DNA of 64,000 nucleotides from Myxococcales bacterium (GTDB lineage: Bacteria; Myxococcota_A; Polyangia; Polyangiales; Polyangiaceae): contig JAEUKE010000127.1 in assembly GCA_016794345.1 (NCBI GenBank), positions 61,933 to 125,932 of the forward strand, read 5' to 3'. Shown here in pieces: positions 17,085 through 28,095 of this stretch. The notes under the pieces were generated by a model. It saw only the letters and a list, made by a program, of their open reading frames with translations, did not search any database and was not told the DNA's origin. Numbering within the stretch: position 1 is the stretch's first letter; every line of letters begins with the position of its first letter. A program made the position numbers and the translations under genes.

Positions 17085-18311
17085 TCACCCCGAGAAGCTC
17101 GACATCTGGATGAGGGGCATGAGGATGGAGAACGCGATGAACGCGACCGCGCCGCCCATGATCACGATCATGAGTGGCTCGAGCAGGCTGGTGAGCACCT
17201 GCACGCGCGTCTCCACGGCGGAGTCGTAGGCCTCGGCGACGTTCTCGAGCATGTTCTCGAGCTGACCGCTCTTCTCGCCGATCGCGATCATGTGCGTGAC
17301 GATCGGCGGGAAGCGCTTCGAGCGCTTGAGGGGCTCCGAGATGCTCTGGCCTTCGCGGATGCTGCCGATGGCCTCCGAGATGACGGTCTCGAGCACGGCG
17401 TTGTCGAGGACGTTCTTCACGATGTCCATCGCGGTCAGCAGCGGGACGCCGGCCGCGAGGAGCGTCGCGAGCGTGCGCGCGAAGCGAGCGATCGCGAGCA
17501 TCTGCAGGAGCTTGCCGAAGAGCGGCGCCTTCAGCCAGAAGGCGTCCCACGCGAGGCGGCCCGGCTTCGTCTGCCGCCAGCGGTGCTGACCGTAGCCGAC
17601 GGCGGCGAGCATCATGAGGAGCAGCCACCAGCGGTTGCCCAAGAACCCGCTCGTGAAGATGAGCAGCTCCGTGTACCAGGGCAGCGCCTGGTCCATCGAC
17701 TGGAAGGTCGTGATGAGGTTCGGCACGACGGCGATCATGAGCACCGAGATGATGACGGTGCCGATGATGGCCATGAGGCCGGGGTAGGCGAGGGCAGCGG
17801 TGACCTTGCCGCGGAGCCTCGCCTGGTTCTCGAGGAAGTCGGTCAGGCGCTCGAGGACGGTCTCCAGCGTGCCCGAGGCCTCGCCCGCGCGGACCATGTT
17901 CACGTAGAGCGGCGGGAAGATCGACTTGTGCGACTCGAGCGCCGCGGCGAAGCTCGTGCCCTCGCGGACCTGCTCGCGGATGTTGGTGAGCGCGCGCTTG
18001 AGGCTGTCGCGCTCGACCTGCTCGATGAGCGCGTTGAGCGACTCGAACAGCGGGATCCCCGCGCGGAGCAGCGTCCCGAGCTGGCGCGTCATGATCGCGA
18101 CGTCGCTCACCGATGGACGATCCAGGAACGCGAGGATCTTGATGTCGCGCTTGGCCTTGGCCTTGGCCTCCTGCTCTTCGGTCGCGCTCGTGAGGAGGAT
18201 GCCGTCTTTGCGGAGCAGCGCGCGCAGGACCTTGGCGTTCTCGGCGTCGCGCATGCCCTTCGTGGGCTTGCCCGATCCGACCAGGATTCCGCGGTACTCG
18301 AAGACAGCCAC
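17085..18311 (-). CDS. gspF: type II secretion platform protein GspF
   Basis: A 408-residue inner-membrane platform protein with a GTG start (VAVFEYRG). Two GspF cytoplasmic helical domains each contain the family pattern (ATMTRQLGTLLRAGIPLFESL-like and RFARTLATLLAAGVPLLTAM), with three membrane segments near 170-195, 220-240 and 380-400. It sits between gspE (7-base gap) and the GspG-like gene. Confidence 0.94.
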   Translation of the reverse strand: MAVFEYRGILVGSGKPTKGMRDAENAKVLRALLRKDGILLTSATEEQEAKAKAKRDIKILAFLDRPSVSDVAIMTRQLGTLLRAGIPLFESLNALIEQVERDSLKRALTNIREQVREGTSFAAALESHKSIFPPLYVNMVRAGEASGTLETVLERLTDFLENQARLRGKVTAALAYPGLMAIIGTVIISVLMIAVVPNLITTFQSMDQALPWYTELLIFTSGFLGNRWWLLLMMLAAVGYGQHRWRQTKPGRLAWDAFWLKAPLFGKLLQMLAIARFARTLATLLAAGVPLLTAMDIVKNVLDNAVLETVISEAIGSIREGQSISEPLKRSKRFPPIVTHMIAIGEKSGQLENMLENVAEAYDSAVETRVQVLTSLLEPLMIVIMGGAVAFIAFSILMPLIQMSSFSG

Positions 18312-18318
18312 GGCGCTC

Positions 18319-20112
<1,794 letters not shown>

Positions 20113-20116
20113 GGCC

Positions 20117-22732
20117 TTACTCTACCCGCTGCCCTCCGGCGGGGCGCGGCGGCGTGGTGGGCGGCTTGATCTTGCCGCGCTGCGCGCCGGTCGTGTCGGC
20201 CGCCGGCGCGGGGTTCGTCGTCGCTGCGGCCGCGGTGCCCGTGGCGCCGCCTTTGCCGCCGGGGGCGGCGGCGGTGCTCGGCAGGGCGATGGGCTCGACC
20301 GAGTCGTGGGTGCGCGGCCTGCGCGGGCGCGCCTCTTCCTCGAGGCGCTCGCGCTCGCGCGCCTCGAGCATCGACTGTCGAATGGCCTCGAGCAAGCCGT
20401 TCGAGCGCGAGAAGTCGCGCGGGGGCGACCACTCCATGTCCTCGCTGAACACGAAGTAGCGGTCCAAGAACTCCTGGCGCTCCTGCATCTTGCGCTCGAA
20501 GATGACACGAAGATCGTCCTGTTCACGCACGACGTAGGGCGTGAGGATGAGGAGCAGGTTGCTCTTGGCCTTGGTCTTGACCTGCTGGCGGAACAAGAAC
20601 CCGAGGACGGGGATGTCGCCGAGGATGGGGACCTTCGTCTCGGCCGTGGTCTCCTGATCGCGCATCAAGCCGCCGATGACGACCGTCTGCTGATCGCGGA
20701 CGATGAGCGTGGTCGCTGCCTGGCGCTTGTTGATCGTGACGGCCCCGAGGGTGCCTTGGTCGGTCGCGCCGACCTCGGAGATCTCCTCCTTCAGCTCCAG
20801 CCGGACCTGATCCGAGTCGTTGACGTACGGCTTGATCGAGAGCTTGATGCCGACGTCCTCGCGAGGGGCCTGGCCGCCGAGCAGCCCGCCGAGGCCGCCG
20901 AGGCCGCCGAGAGCGCCGGCCGCGCCCGCGCCTGCGCCCGCGGCGCTCGCCAGGGTGCCGAGCGCGCCCGCGTTGGTCTGCAGCGGCACGCTCTGGCCGA
21001 CGGAGATCGTCGCCTCCACGCTGTCGGTCGCGAGGATGTGCGGCGTCGCCAGGACGTTCGAATCGCCGTCGTTGGCGAGGGCGTGGAGCACGACGCCGAA
21101 CGCGGGGATGGAGATGCCGGTCCCGAGGATGTTCTCGGAGCTGTCGATGTCCGGGCCACGCACGCCGAGCGCGAGGGCGCTCAGCTGACCCGGCACGCCC
21201 GACGCGCTCTGCAGCGGGTTGTTGCCGCCGTAGACGACGCCTTGCCCCTCCGACGTGTCGAATGGCCCGCCGCCGTGGTAGCCGAGGCCGAGGTCGGTCG
21301 TGCGGTTGACGTTGATGTCCATGATGACCGCCTCGATGAACACCTGACGGCGAGGCATGTCGAGCTTGTCGACCACGGCGCGCAGCGCGGCGTAGTCGCG
21401 CGATGACGACGTCGTCAGCAAGGAGTTCGTCGCTTCGTCGCAGCCGACCTTGACCGCGCCTTCGAAGACCTCCTCTCCGCCCGCGGCGCCTCCGGCCGCG
21501 GCGCCGGCGGCCGCGCCTCCCGGGCGCGCCGCGCCCGCCCGCGCCGCGCCTCCCGCGGGCCGCGCGCCGCCGCCGCCCAGGATCTGGCTGAGCGAGCTCT
21601 GGAGATCGGCGCACTTCGAGTGCTGCAGCGGCAGGACATGGATCTGGTTGTCCCCCTCGACCATCGGCGCGTCGACGACGCGCTTCACGAGCTCGAGGAT
21701 CTTGTCGTAGTCGCCCTTCGTGGCGGTGATGATGAGCGAGTTCGTCCGCTCGTCGGCGATGACGTTGCCCGCCGCGCCGCCCGCCGCGCCGCCGGCCTTG
21801 CCGCCGGCGCCCCCGCGCCCCGCGAGGATCTCGTTCAGCTTGGCCGCCGCGTCGGCCGCGGACGAGTTGTAGACCGGCTGCACCCAGATCTGATCGCCGG
21901 CCGAGCCGACGTCGAGCTCCTCCACGATGCGGAGCATGCGGCGGATGTTCGACCCGGTGTCCGTGATGATGAGCAGGTTTCCCGGCGCGTAGGTCGTGAT
22001 GTTGCCGTCTTTGGATTTGAAGTTCGTGTTGAGGATCTGCGCGACCTCGGTCGCGTCCACGTTCGTCAGGCGGTACATGCGCGTGACGAATCGATCCTCC
22101 GCCGGGACGGGCGCGGCGGTGCCGTACACGGGCGCGGGCTGCTTCACCGCGTCCTGCGTGTCGACGATCTTCAGGAAGCTGCCGTGTGGGATGACCGTCA
22201 TCCCGTTCGACTCGAGGATGGAGAGAAAGGCGCTGTAAGCCTCGGCCGCTGTGACCTTCTCGGGCGAGTAGACGGTGGCCTTGATCGAGCGGAGCTTGGA
22301 GCCGTAGATGAAGCGCTTGCCGGTCGTCTGGCTGATCGCCTTCACGAGGTCGGGCAGGTCGGCGTCCTCGAGGCTGAACGAGACGAGGTAGTCGCCGGGC
22401 TTGGGGCGAAACTCGATCTCCTTCGCAGTCTGCGGGAGCTGCGACATCGGGTCTTTGGGGTCCTTCGCGGGAGCTCCGCCGGGGGCGCCGGGCGCGCCGG
22501 GGGCGGGCGCCTGGCCCGGCGCCGGGGTGCCCTGCTTCGGGTCGGCCGGTGCGGGGGCCCCGGGGTCGGCGGGCTTGGCAGGAGTCGGAGCGCCGGCCGG
22601 ACCTTTGGGGGCCGCGGGCGTGTTGGGCGTCCGGATGACCGGTTTTCCGCGCGGGGTCACCTGCGCCGACGCAGTGATCGGCCAGAGCCCCAGCGCCAGC
22701 GCGCAGGCGGCGACCAGTCTTCGCTTTGTCAT
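20117..22732 (-). CDS. gspD: type II secretion outer-membrane secretin GspD
   Basis: An 871-residue secretin with Sec signal peptide (1-23, ending ASA), a Pro/Ala-rich linker to about 100, N0-N3 domains (N0 begins near YLVSFSLEDADLPDLVKAIS), a C-terminal secretin domain with VFIEAVIMDINVN and VIGGLMRDQE, and a low-complexity tail. It forms the outer-membrane channel. N3 contains a long Gly/Ala insertion (about 395-425) and the gate region another. ATG 22732 overlaps the stop of the small upstream gene (ATGA). Confidence 0.95.
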   Translation of the reverse strand: MTKRRLVAACALALGLWPITASAQVTPRGKPVIRTPNTPAAPKGPAGAPTPAKPADPGAPAPADPKQGTPAPGQAPAPGAPGAPGGAPAKDPKDPMSQLPQTAKEIEFRPKPGDYLVSFSLEDADLPDLVKAISQTTGKRFIYGSKLRSIKATVYSPEKVTAAEAYSAFLSILESNGMTVIPHGSFLKIVDTQDAVKQPAPVYGTAAPVPAEDRFVTRMYRLTNVDATEVAQILNTNFKSKDGNITTYAPGNLLIITDTGSNIRRMLRIVEELDVGSAGDQIWVQPVYNSSAADAAAKLNEILAGRGGAGGKAGGAAGGAAGNVIADERTNSLIITATKGDYDKILELVKRVVDAPMVEGDNQIHVLPLQHSKCADLQSSLSQILGGGGARPAGGAARAGAARPGGAAAGAAAGGAAGGEEVFEGAVKVGCDEATNSLLTTSSSRDYAALRAVVDKLDMPRRQVFIEAVIMDINVNRTTDLGLGYHGGGPFDTSEGQGVVYGGNNPLQSASGVPGQLSALALGVRGPDIDSSENILGTGISIPAFGVVLHALANDGDSNVLATPHILATDSVEATISVGQSVPLQTNAGALGTLASAAGAGAGAAGALGGLGGLGGLLGGQAPREDVGIKLSIKPYVNDSDQVRLELKEEISEVGATDQGTLGAVTINKRQAATTLIVRDQQTVVIGGLMRDQETTAETKVPILGDIPVLGFLFRQQVKTKAKSNLLLILTPYVVREQDDLRVIFERKMQERQEFLDRYFVFSEDMEWSPPRDFSRSNGLLEAIRQSMLEARERERLEEEARPRRPRTHDSVEPIALPSTAAAPGGKGGATGTAAAATTNPAPAADTTGAQRGKIKPPTTPPRPAGGQRVE

Positions 22733-23058
22733 TCCGTCGGTTCTCCTCGAGAGGGCCGCGTCTCACCCGGACGTTTGGCCGGGGGGCTCGAGTTGCGAGC
22801 GACCTTCCGGCCTCCCGGCGACGAGGAGGTGGCCGGAGCGGCTTGCCCGGGCTTCACGTCGGGAGCAAGCGTTTCTTCGGCCGCAGCGTGCTCTTCGGCC
22901 GGGCTGTGGAAAACCGCTCGGGTGGCCGAGACGACGGCAAACGAGAGGACCCCCACGACGACGCTGAAACCGACGAGGAGCGAGAGGGTCACGACCGCGG
23001 TCTGGAACAAGAGCCCCTTGCTGCGGAACGACTCCCCGATGGTGCGGAGATAGGACAC
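22729..23058 (-). CDS. small membrane protein in the gspC position
   Basis: A protein of about 109 residues at the head of the operon, coupled to gspD by ATGA. A basic start (SYLRTIGESFRSKG) leads into one membrane segment at about 20-45 (TAVVTLSLLVGFSVVVGVLS) and a 60-residue Pro/Ser/Ala-rich periplasmic tail. GspC normally occupies this place and has the same topology, but its homology-region and PDZ domains are absent here. I start it at GTG 23058; a TTG at 23076 is also possible. It may be a stripped-down GspC or an unrelated assembly factor. Confidence 0.6.
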   Translation of the reverse strand: MSYLRTIGESFRSKGLLFQTAVVTLSLLVGFSVVVGVLSFAVVSATRAVFHSPAEEHAAAEETLAPDVKPGQAAPATSSSPGGRKVARNSSPPAKRPGETRPSRGEPTE

Positions 23059-23177
23059 GAGAGGGGGCCTGAGCAAGACCGATGCCTCGCAGAACGCCCG
23101 CGTTTCACCGAGGCGCCTGGAGGGGGCTCGACAAGGTGGCGGCTGGCGCGGCGCGGGGGAGGCCGGCTTTGACAGTT

Positions 23178-23206
23178 TGGCAATCGCTCCGCGAGGTCGC
23201 GGAGCG
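23178..23206. promoter_or_regulatory. 10-bp-arm inverted repeat with -24/-12-like spacing
   Basis: The divergent gap between the gsp operon and the lipoprotein gene at 23253 holds a perfect inverted repeat (arms CGCTCCGCGA and TCGCGGAGCG around GG, 23185-23206). Overlapping it on the plus strand, TTGGCA at 23178 gives a GG-N10-GC spacing (GG 23179-23180, GC 23191-23192) like a sigma54 promoter, but the -12 half is CCGC instead of TTGC. It may be an operator for either side; the sigma54 reading is weak. Confidence 0.35.
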
Positions 23207-23252
23207 GCGGGCGGCTCGCCGGGAGCGTCTCTTCGGAGTATGTGGCGCCCCG

Positions 23253-25004
23253 ATGCGAAACATTCGGAGCCTCGTTCCCGCCGCCGCGTTGGCGCTCTCC
23301 CTCTTCGGTGCGTCCTGCAAGGACGAGAAGCCCGTCGCCGAGCAGCCCGCGTCTGCGGCGCCGAGCGCCCTCTCGTCGTCGCCCAAGCCCGAGGCGCCGG
23401 CCACGAAGAAGGCCCTCGTCGACGTGACGATGCCCGACGAGGTCGTCGCGATCGCCGGCGTCGACTCCCCGGTCGCGGTCCTCGATTCGTTGACCAAGGC
23501 CATCGCGGCCGTCCAGCCCGGAGGCGAGCCGCTCGGCAAGGAGGCCGCGTCCGCGCTCGCGGAGCGCTACGACGTCTCCGAGCAGACCTTCGATCTCGGC
23601 AAGCCCCTCTCTCTCGCCGTGTTCGATCCCAAGAAACACGCGACCGATCCGCTCGTCCTCGTCGTCCGTGTCGGCTCGAAGGACAAGCTGCTCGAAGGCG
23701 CCAAGGGCGACAAGAAGCCCGACGCCGGCGGCGGGCTCGTCGGCTGGGGATCCAACTTCGCGCGCGTCGACGGCGAGGTGGCGATGATCAGCAAGGACAA
23801 GGAGCTGCTCGAGAAGAACGAGCCCTTCCTGCGCGAGCTCGCGGGCGCGTCGGCGGGCGGCGCGGCCACCTTCGTCGTTCCGATGCAACACGTCGGCGCG
23901 CTGTACGGCAAGGATCTCGACGCGCTCGCCGCGCAGGCCGAGGCCTTCGGCCCCGCCGAGCAAGCCGCCAGCACCAAGCAGATGTTCTCGTTCGCGCAGT
24001 CCGCGCTGAAGGAGCTCGACAACGTCACCTTCGCGCTCAAGCCCACCGACGACGGGCTCTCGCTCGACATCGGCGCGAAGCCGACCGCTCTGTCGACCTG
24101 GCGCGCGGGGCTCGCCCTGTTGTCGGCGAAGGAGACCTCGAAGCTCGCCGCCAAGCTGCCGAAGGAGAGCCTGGTCTTCGCGACGGCGATCGTTCCGGCG
24201 GAGGCGCGCCCGCTCGCCAAGAAGTACTTCGAGTGGGCGTCCTCGCTCCCTGGCGGCGGCGGGCTCGAGGGCGCGATGGCCATCTGGGAGCAGAGCTGGG
24301 ACGCCATGACGGGCGAGTTCGCGATGGCGGTGTTCCAGCTCGATGACAAACCTGTCGCGTTCGCGCTCTCGGGGGTGACGGACGCGGAGAAGGTCCGGAG
24401 CGCGCAGCGCGCCGCCGCCGAGAAGGTGATCGGGGGCCCGCAGTCCGAGCAGCTGAAGAAGCTCGGCATGAAGATGACCTACAAGAAGGCGGCTTACAAA
24501 GTCGGCGACGTCGAGGTCGACATCATGAAGACCGAGCTCGCGCAGGGCGCGCCGCCCGGAGCCGCGGCCGTGATGTCCTGGTTCGGCGAGACGCACTCGG
24601 CGGTCAGCGGGACCGAGGCGCTCGTCGCGTACGGCCCCTCCGCCAAGACGGTCCTCGAGGCGTACCTCTCGGGGAAGCTCGCCGGAGGGCTCGACGCCTC
24701 GCCGGTGATGGACCGCGCCAAGAAGTCCTCCCTGAAAGACGCGCTCCTCGTCTCTGCCGTCGCGCCGACCGATCTGGCGGCTGCGTTGGGCTTGCCCGTC
24801 GAGAAGCGCGCCCTGCCGCCGCTCACGATCAGCGTGGGCAGCAGCGACGGGGCGCTCCACCTGCTCGTCGATCTGCCGGCCGCGCAGCTGCCCGCCATCG
24901 CGGTCGGGGCGGGGGCGCTCCAGAGCGCGGCGATGGCCGGCGGGGGTCTCACGCCGCCACCGGCGCCGGCTGGCGGCGGCGGGAAGACCGGCAAAGCGCG
25001 CTGA
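23253..25004 (+). CDS. large lipoprotein of unknown function
   Basis: A 583-residue protein with a lipoprotein signal (MRNIRSLVPAAALALSLFGASC). ATG 23253 is chosen because it leads directly into the signal; the open frame upstream is rich in Arg and non-coding in look. The body (about 60-560) alternates beta strands and helices with DEVVAIAGVDSPVAVLDS near the start, reminiscent of DUF3352-type extracytoplasmic proteins, but I cannot confirm that. It ends in a Gly/Pro-rich tail. It diverges from the type II secretion operon and ends one base from the convergent sensor kinase gene. Confidence 0.8.
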   Translation: MRNIRSLVPAAALALSLFGASCKDEKPVAEQPASAAPSALSSSPKPEAPATKKALVDVTMPDEVVAIAGVDSPVAVLDSLTKAIAAVQPGGEPLGKEAASALAERYDVSEQTFDLGKPLSLAVFDPKKHATDPLVLVVRVGSKDKLLEGAKGDKKPDAGGGLVGWGSNFARVDGEVAMISKDKELLEKNEPFLRELAGASAGGAATFVVPMQHVGALYGKDLDALAAQAEAFGPAEQAASTKQMFSFAQSALKELDNVTFALKPTDDGLSLDIGAKPTALSTWRAGLALLSAKETSKLAAKLPKESLVFATAIVPAEARPLAKKYFEWASSLPGGGGLEGAMAIWEQSWDAMTGEFAMAVFQLDDKPVAFALSGVTDAEKVRSAQRAAAEKVIGGPQSEQLKKLGMKMTYKKAAYKVGDVEVDIMKTELAQGAPPGAAAVMSWFGETHSAVSGTEALVAYGPSAKTVLEAYLSGKLAGGLDASPVMDRAKKSSLKDALLVSAVAPTDLAAALGLPVEKRALPPLTISVGSSDGALHLLVDLPAAQLPAIAVGAGALQSAAMAGGGLTPPPAPAGGGGKTGKAR

Positions 25005-27359
25005 CTATGCCCTTCGCAGCGCGCGCGTGACCGCGTCCGCGAGCTGAGCCGCCGTGAAGGGCTTGTCGAGCGTGACGGCCACGTGCGCTGCGGCTCGGTC
25101 TTCCTCGGACAACGTGCGGTTCCCCGACGCGAGGATGACGGGCAGATCGGGGCGCGTTGCGGCCGCGGCCTGAGCGACCTCGAGCCCATCCATCTCCGGC
25201 ATGCTCTGGTCGGTCAGGATGACATCGAACCGATCGGGGCTCTCCCTCAAGGAGCGCACCGCGTCGACGGGACGCAGGTGAAGCTCCACCTGGTAGCCGA
25301 GCCGCTCCAGGATCTGCTTCGTCGTGCGCGCCACGAGCGCCTCGTCATCGACCAAGAGGACGCGCCCGAAGCCGCGGGTCGGAGAGGCATGTGGCTGCTC
25401 CACCTCGGTGACCGCGCCTGCGTGCTCGGGAAGGTACACCGTGAACGTCGTCCCGATGCCGAGCTCGCTCTCGACGCGGATCGCGCCGTCGTGGTCCGCG
25501 ACGATCCCGTGGACGACAGCGAGCCCGAGGCCCGTGCCCTTGCCGAGCTCTTTGGTGGTGAAAAAAGGCTCGAAGACGCGCTCCTTGGTGGCCGCGTCCA
25601 TCCCGGCGCCGTCGTCGCTGACGTCGACGCGAAGATAACGACCCCGGGCTAGCGTCGTTCCTGGCGGCGCTTCGGTGATCGTCTCCGGCGCGGCGGTGAA
25701 CGCGATGGTGCCGCGCTTGCCGTCGAGGGCATGCCACGCGTTGGTGCCGAGGTTCATCAGGACCTGGTGGATCTGGTTCACGTCCACGCGGATCGTCGGA
25801 CACTCGACGGCGACGCGGGCCGTCACCCGCATCTTCGCCGGGAGCGTGGCCCGGAGCAGGCGCACCGCCTCCTCGATGACGGGCTCGATCCTCGCCACCG
25901 CGCGCGTCTTGGGCTGCTTCCGTCCGAAGGCGAGGATCTGCCTGACGAGCTCGCTCGCGCGGTTGCAGGCCGTCGTGATCTGTTCGAGGCGCGCCGCGAG
26001 CTGGGCGCTGCCCGGCGCGTCGCTCCGAGCGAGCTCGACGTTCCCCATGACGGCGGACAGGAGGTTGTTGAAGTCGTGTGCGATCCCGCCGGCGAGGGCG
26101 CCGAGCGACTCCATCTTCTGAGCCTGGCGCAGCTCGCTCTCGAGGCGCGCCCGCTGCTCCTGCTCACGCAGCCGCTCGCTCACGTCTCGAACGGCGGCGA
26201 CCACGACACGTCCATCCTCGGAGTCGAGCGGGCTGAGGCTGATCTCGACCGGCACGAACTCTCCGCCCTTTTTCGCCGCGAAGAACGTCGCGCGCGTCGC
26301 GCCCATCTGTCGCGGCTTGGGGTGCGCGTGGAAGCTTCTGCGCTTGTCGGCGTGACCGCTGCGCTCGCCCTCGGGCACCAGCGCGTCGACGGCGAGCTGC
26401 TCGAGCTCGGCCTGGCTGTACCCGAAGGTGTCGACCGCCATGTGGTTCGCGCGCACGATCCGGCCGGTCTCGTCGACGAGCAGCAGCGCGTCGGGTGCCT
26501 GCTCGAACACCGCCGAGAAACGCGCCTCGCCACGCTGTCGCTCCATCTCCGCTGCGGTGCGCAAGGCGAAGAGCCTCACCATCGACTTGACCCGGTCGAG
26601 GTCGGCGATGCGCTTGCGGCCCATGACGCCGAGGTGGCCGACGACCCCGCCGCGCGGGTCGAAGAGCGGCGCTCCGACGTAGGACTCGAGATCCAGCTTG
26701 GCCAGCATCGCGTCGTCGGGGAACCGGCGCTGGACACCTCCGGCGATCGCCACCGCGGCACCTCGTGTGACGCCCTCGCAGGGCGTGCCCGGGATACCGT
26801 ATTCGTACGAGGGTTGCGCGGCGCCGTCGATGACGAACCCAAGCGTGCGGATGCGCTGCGGCTCGCCCGGCCTGAGCACGCCGACGAAGCCGATGTCGGC
26901 CCCGACGAACGAGGGCAACCGAAGCGCTACCTCCTCGAAGAAGGCCGCGCCGCGCCGCTCGAGCAGATCCATCGAGAGGAACCGGAGCGCCGCCTCGTTC
27001 TCACGCTCGCGTGTCCTGCGATCGAGCGCACGCGCGATGTTCGCCGCCAGGACTCGCGGGTCGATCGGCCGAGACACGTAGGTGTGCGAGCCGGCCGCCT
27101 CGGGAGGCGGATCGACGCCCACGAAGACAAAAGGCACGTCGAGGGTCGACTGGACCTCGCTCGCGATCTCGAGGCCCGACGCGAGCTTATGCTCGCCGGG
27201 GTGGAAGAGAACGAGGTCCGGCCGAGCCGCCTCGATACCGGGGCGCGTTCGTTCGCGCTCCGTCGCGTGACCGCAGATCTCGTAGCCGAGCTGGTCGAGC
27301 AGCTGGTCGAGCTCCCGCGCGGCGGTCGCGTCGCTTGTCACGACGAAGACGCGCATCAT
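25005..27359 (-). CDS. hybrid sensor histidine kinase (pseudo-receiver, GAF, PAS, kinase, receiver)
   Basis: A 784-residue cytoplasmic kinase. Order: an N-terminal receiver-like domain (1-115) in which the phosphoacceptor position is His53 (DLVLFHPG) so it is probably not phosphorylated; GAF (about 125-275); PAS (about 280-395, VFEQAPDALLLVDETGRIVRAN); HisKA with LGALAGGIAHDFNN; HATPase with N, G1 and G2 boxes; and a C-terminal receiver (about 660-784) with Asp in DVILTDQSMPEMDG. No membrane segment is seen. No response regulator gene lies beside it, so output may go through the attached receiver. Start ATG 27359 or 27356. Confidence 0.93.
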   Translation of the reverse strand: MMRVFVVTSDATAARELDQLLDQLGYEICGHATERERTRPGIEAARPDLVLFHPGEHKLASGLEIASEVQSTLDVPFVFVGVDPPPEAAGSHTYVSRPIDPRVLAANIARALDRRTRERENEAALRFLSMDLLERRGAAFFEEVALRLPSFVGADIGFVGVLRPGEPQRIRTLGFVIDGAAQPSYEYGIPGTPCEGVTRGAAVAIAGGVQRRFPDDAMLAKLDLESYVGAPLFDPRGGVVGHLGVMGRKRIADLDRVKSMVRLFALRTAAEMERQRGEARFSAVFEQAPDALLLVDETGRIVRANHMAVDTFGYSQAELEQLAVDALVPEGERSGHADKRRSFHAHPKPRQMGATRATFFAAKKGGEFVPVEISLSPLDSEDGRVVVAAVRDVSERLREQEQRARLESELRQAQKMESLGALAGGIAHDFNNLLSAVMGNVELARSDAPGSAQLAARLEQITTACNRASELVRQILAFGRKQPKTRAVARIEPVIEEAVRLLRATLPAKMRVTARVAVECPTIRVDVNQIHQVLMNLGTNAWHALDGKRGTIAFTAAPETITEAPPGTTLARGRYLRVDVSDDGAGMDAATKERVFEPFFTTKELGKGTGLGLAVVHGIVADHDGAIRVESELGIGTTFTVYLPEHAGAVTEVEQPHASPTRGFGRVLLVDDEALVARTTKQILERLGYQVELHLRPVDAVRSLRESPDRFDVILTDQSMPEMDGLEVAQAAAATRPDLPVILASGNRTLSEEDRAAAHVAVTLDKPFTAAQLADAVTRALRRA

Positions 27360-27508
27360 GGAGCTTCGATGACGAGCGTCGCGAGCGCCTCCACGCGCAG
27401 CTCGGTGGAACCAACGTCGTTCAAACGACCTGAGCCTACCGAAATTCTCGGACGAGGAGATCGTTCCGCAAGGTTAGCTGCGGCTCCGGAGCGCCGGCTG
27501 GCCTGCGC

Positions 27509-27829
27509 TCACGCCTCCCAGACGTACCCTTCGGACGGATTCACGCCGTTCAGCATGTCGTCCATCTCGCTCGGCGGCGGGTCGCCGCGGTCGATCCACT
27601 CCTCGACGCACTCCACGGGGATGGAGATGACGAAACCTTCGTGCAGCTCGACTCGATGCGGCGCGCAGGGGCCGCGCTCGGGCGCTCGATCGGGCCCGAC
27701 CTCCGGGGGGCCTGGCTTTCGGTCGGGCGCCCGCTCGGTGTCGACCGTCGTCGCGTCCTCCTCTTCGCCGCAAGCGGCGAGCGACGAGGCGGCGAGGACG
27801 ACGATCGATGACGCGCTTCCGGCTCGCAT
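27509..27829 (-). CDS. small lipoprotein
   Basis: A 106-residue protein starting at ATG 27829 with signal MRAGSASSIVVLAASSLAAC, a Pro/Arg/Asp-rich linker and a short C-terminal domain (HEGFVISIPVECVEEWID, then MNGVNPSEGYVWEA). No family recognised. The frame extends upstream but the signal peptide fixes the start. Confidence 0.7.
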   Translation of the reverse strand: MRAGSASSIVVLAASSLAACGEEEDATTVDTERAPDRKPGPPEVGPDRAPERGPCAPHRVELHEGFVISIPVECVEEWIDRGDPPPSEMDDMLNGVNPSEGYVWEA

Positions 27830-27934
27830 GAGCGGGGTCGATGCGATCGGCGTGCCAGCGCCGCCACCTGCTTCGTGGCAGTCGAACGCGCCGCGATCGA
27901 CCGCGAGGCTCACGGCTCGAACGCCACAGAAGCG

Positions 27935-28036
27935 TCAGAGCGGCGTCACGTCTCCGGCGTCCTCGACGTCCCCGCAGCTCAGGACACCGACGAGGCCGAG
28001 GAGCGCAACCGCAACGCCAGAAGTGCCAGGCCGCAT
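27935..28036 (-). CDS. very short lipoprotein-like peptide, possibly a remnant
   Basis: A 33-codon frame beginning MRPGTSGVAVALLG and ending in a lipobox VLSC followed by only 12 residues rich in Asp/Val. The signal is convincing in form, and it sits just upstream of another small lipoprotein, but GGAGG lies only one base before the ATG, too close for normal initiation. It is either a small lipopeptide, a decayed gene, or chance. Confidence 0.35.
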   Translation of the reverse strand: MRPGTSGVAVALLGLVGVLSCGDVEDAGDVTPL

Positions 28037-28095
28037 CCCTCCAGCCTACACCGCCGAAAGTGCGGCTCGCGACACCGCGTGGTACCTGACTCGGT

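Noticed and set aside
21480..21570. GC-rich low-complexity run in gspD as a possible insertion element
   Set aside because: Keeps frame and encodes a Gly/Ala linker, common in secretin N-domains of this group.
20523..22766. 750-codon minus-strand frame over gspD
   Set aside because: Out of phase with gspD, Arg/Gly-rich, no motif.
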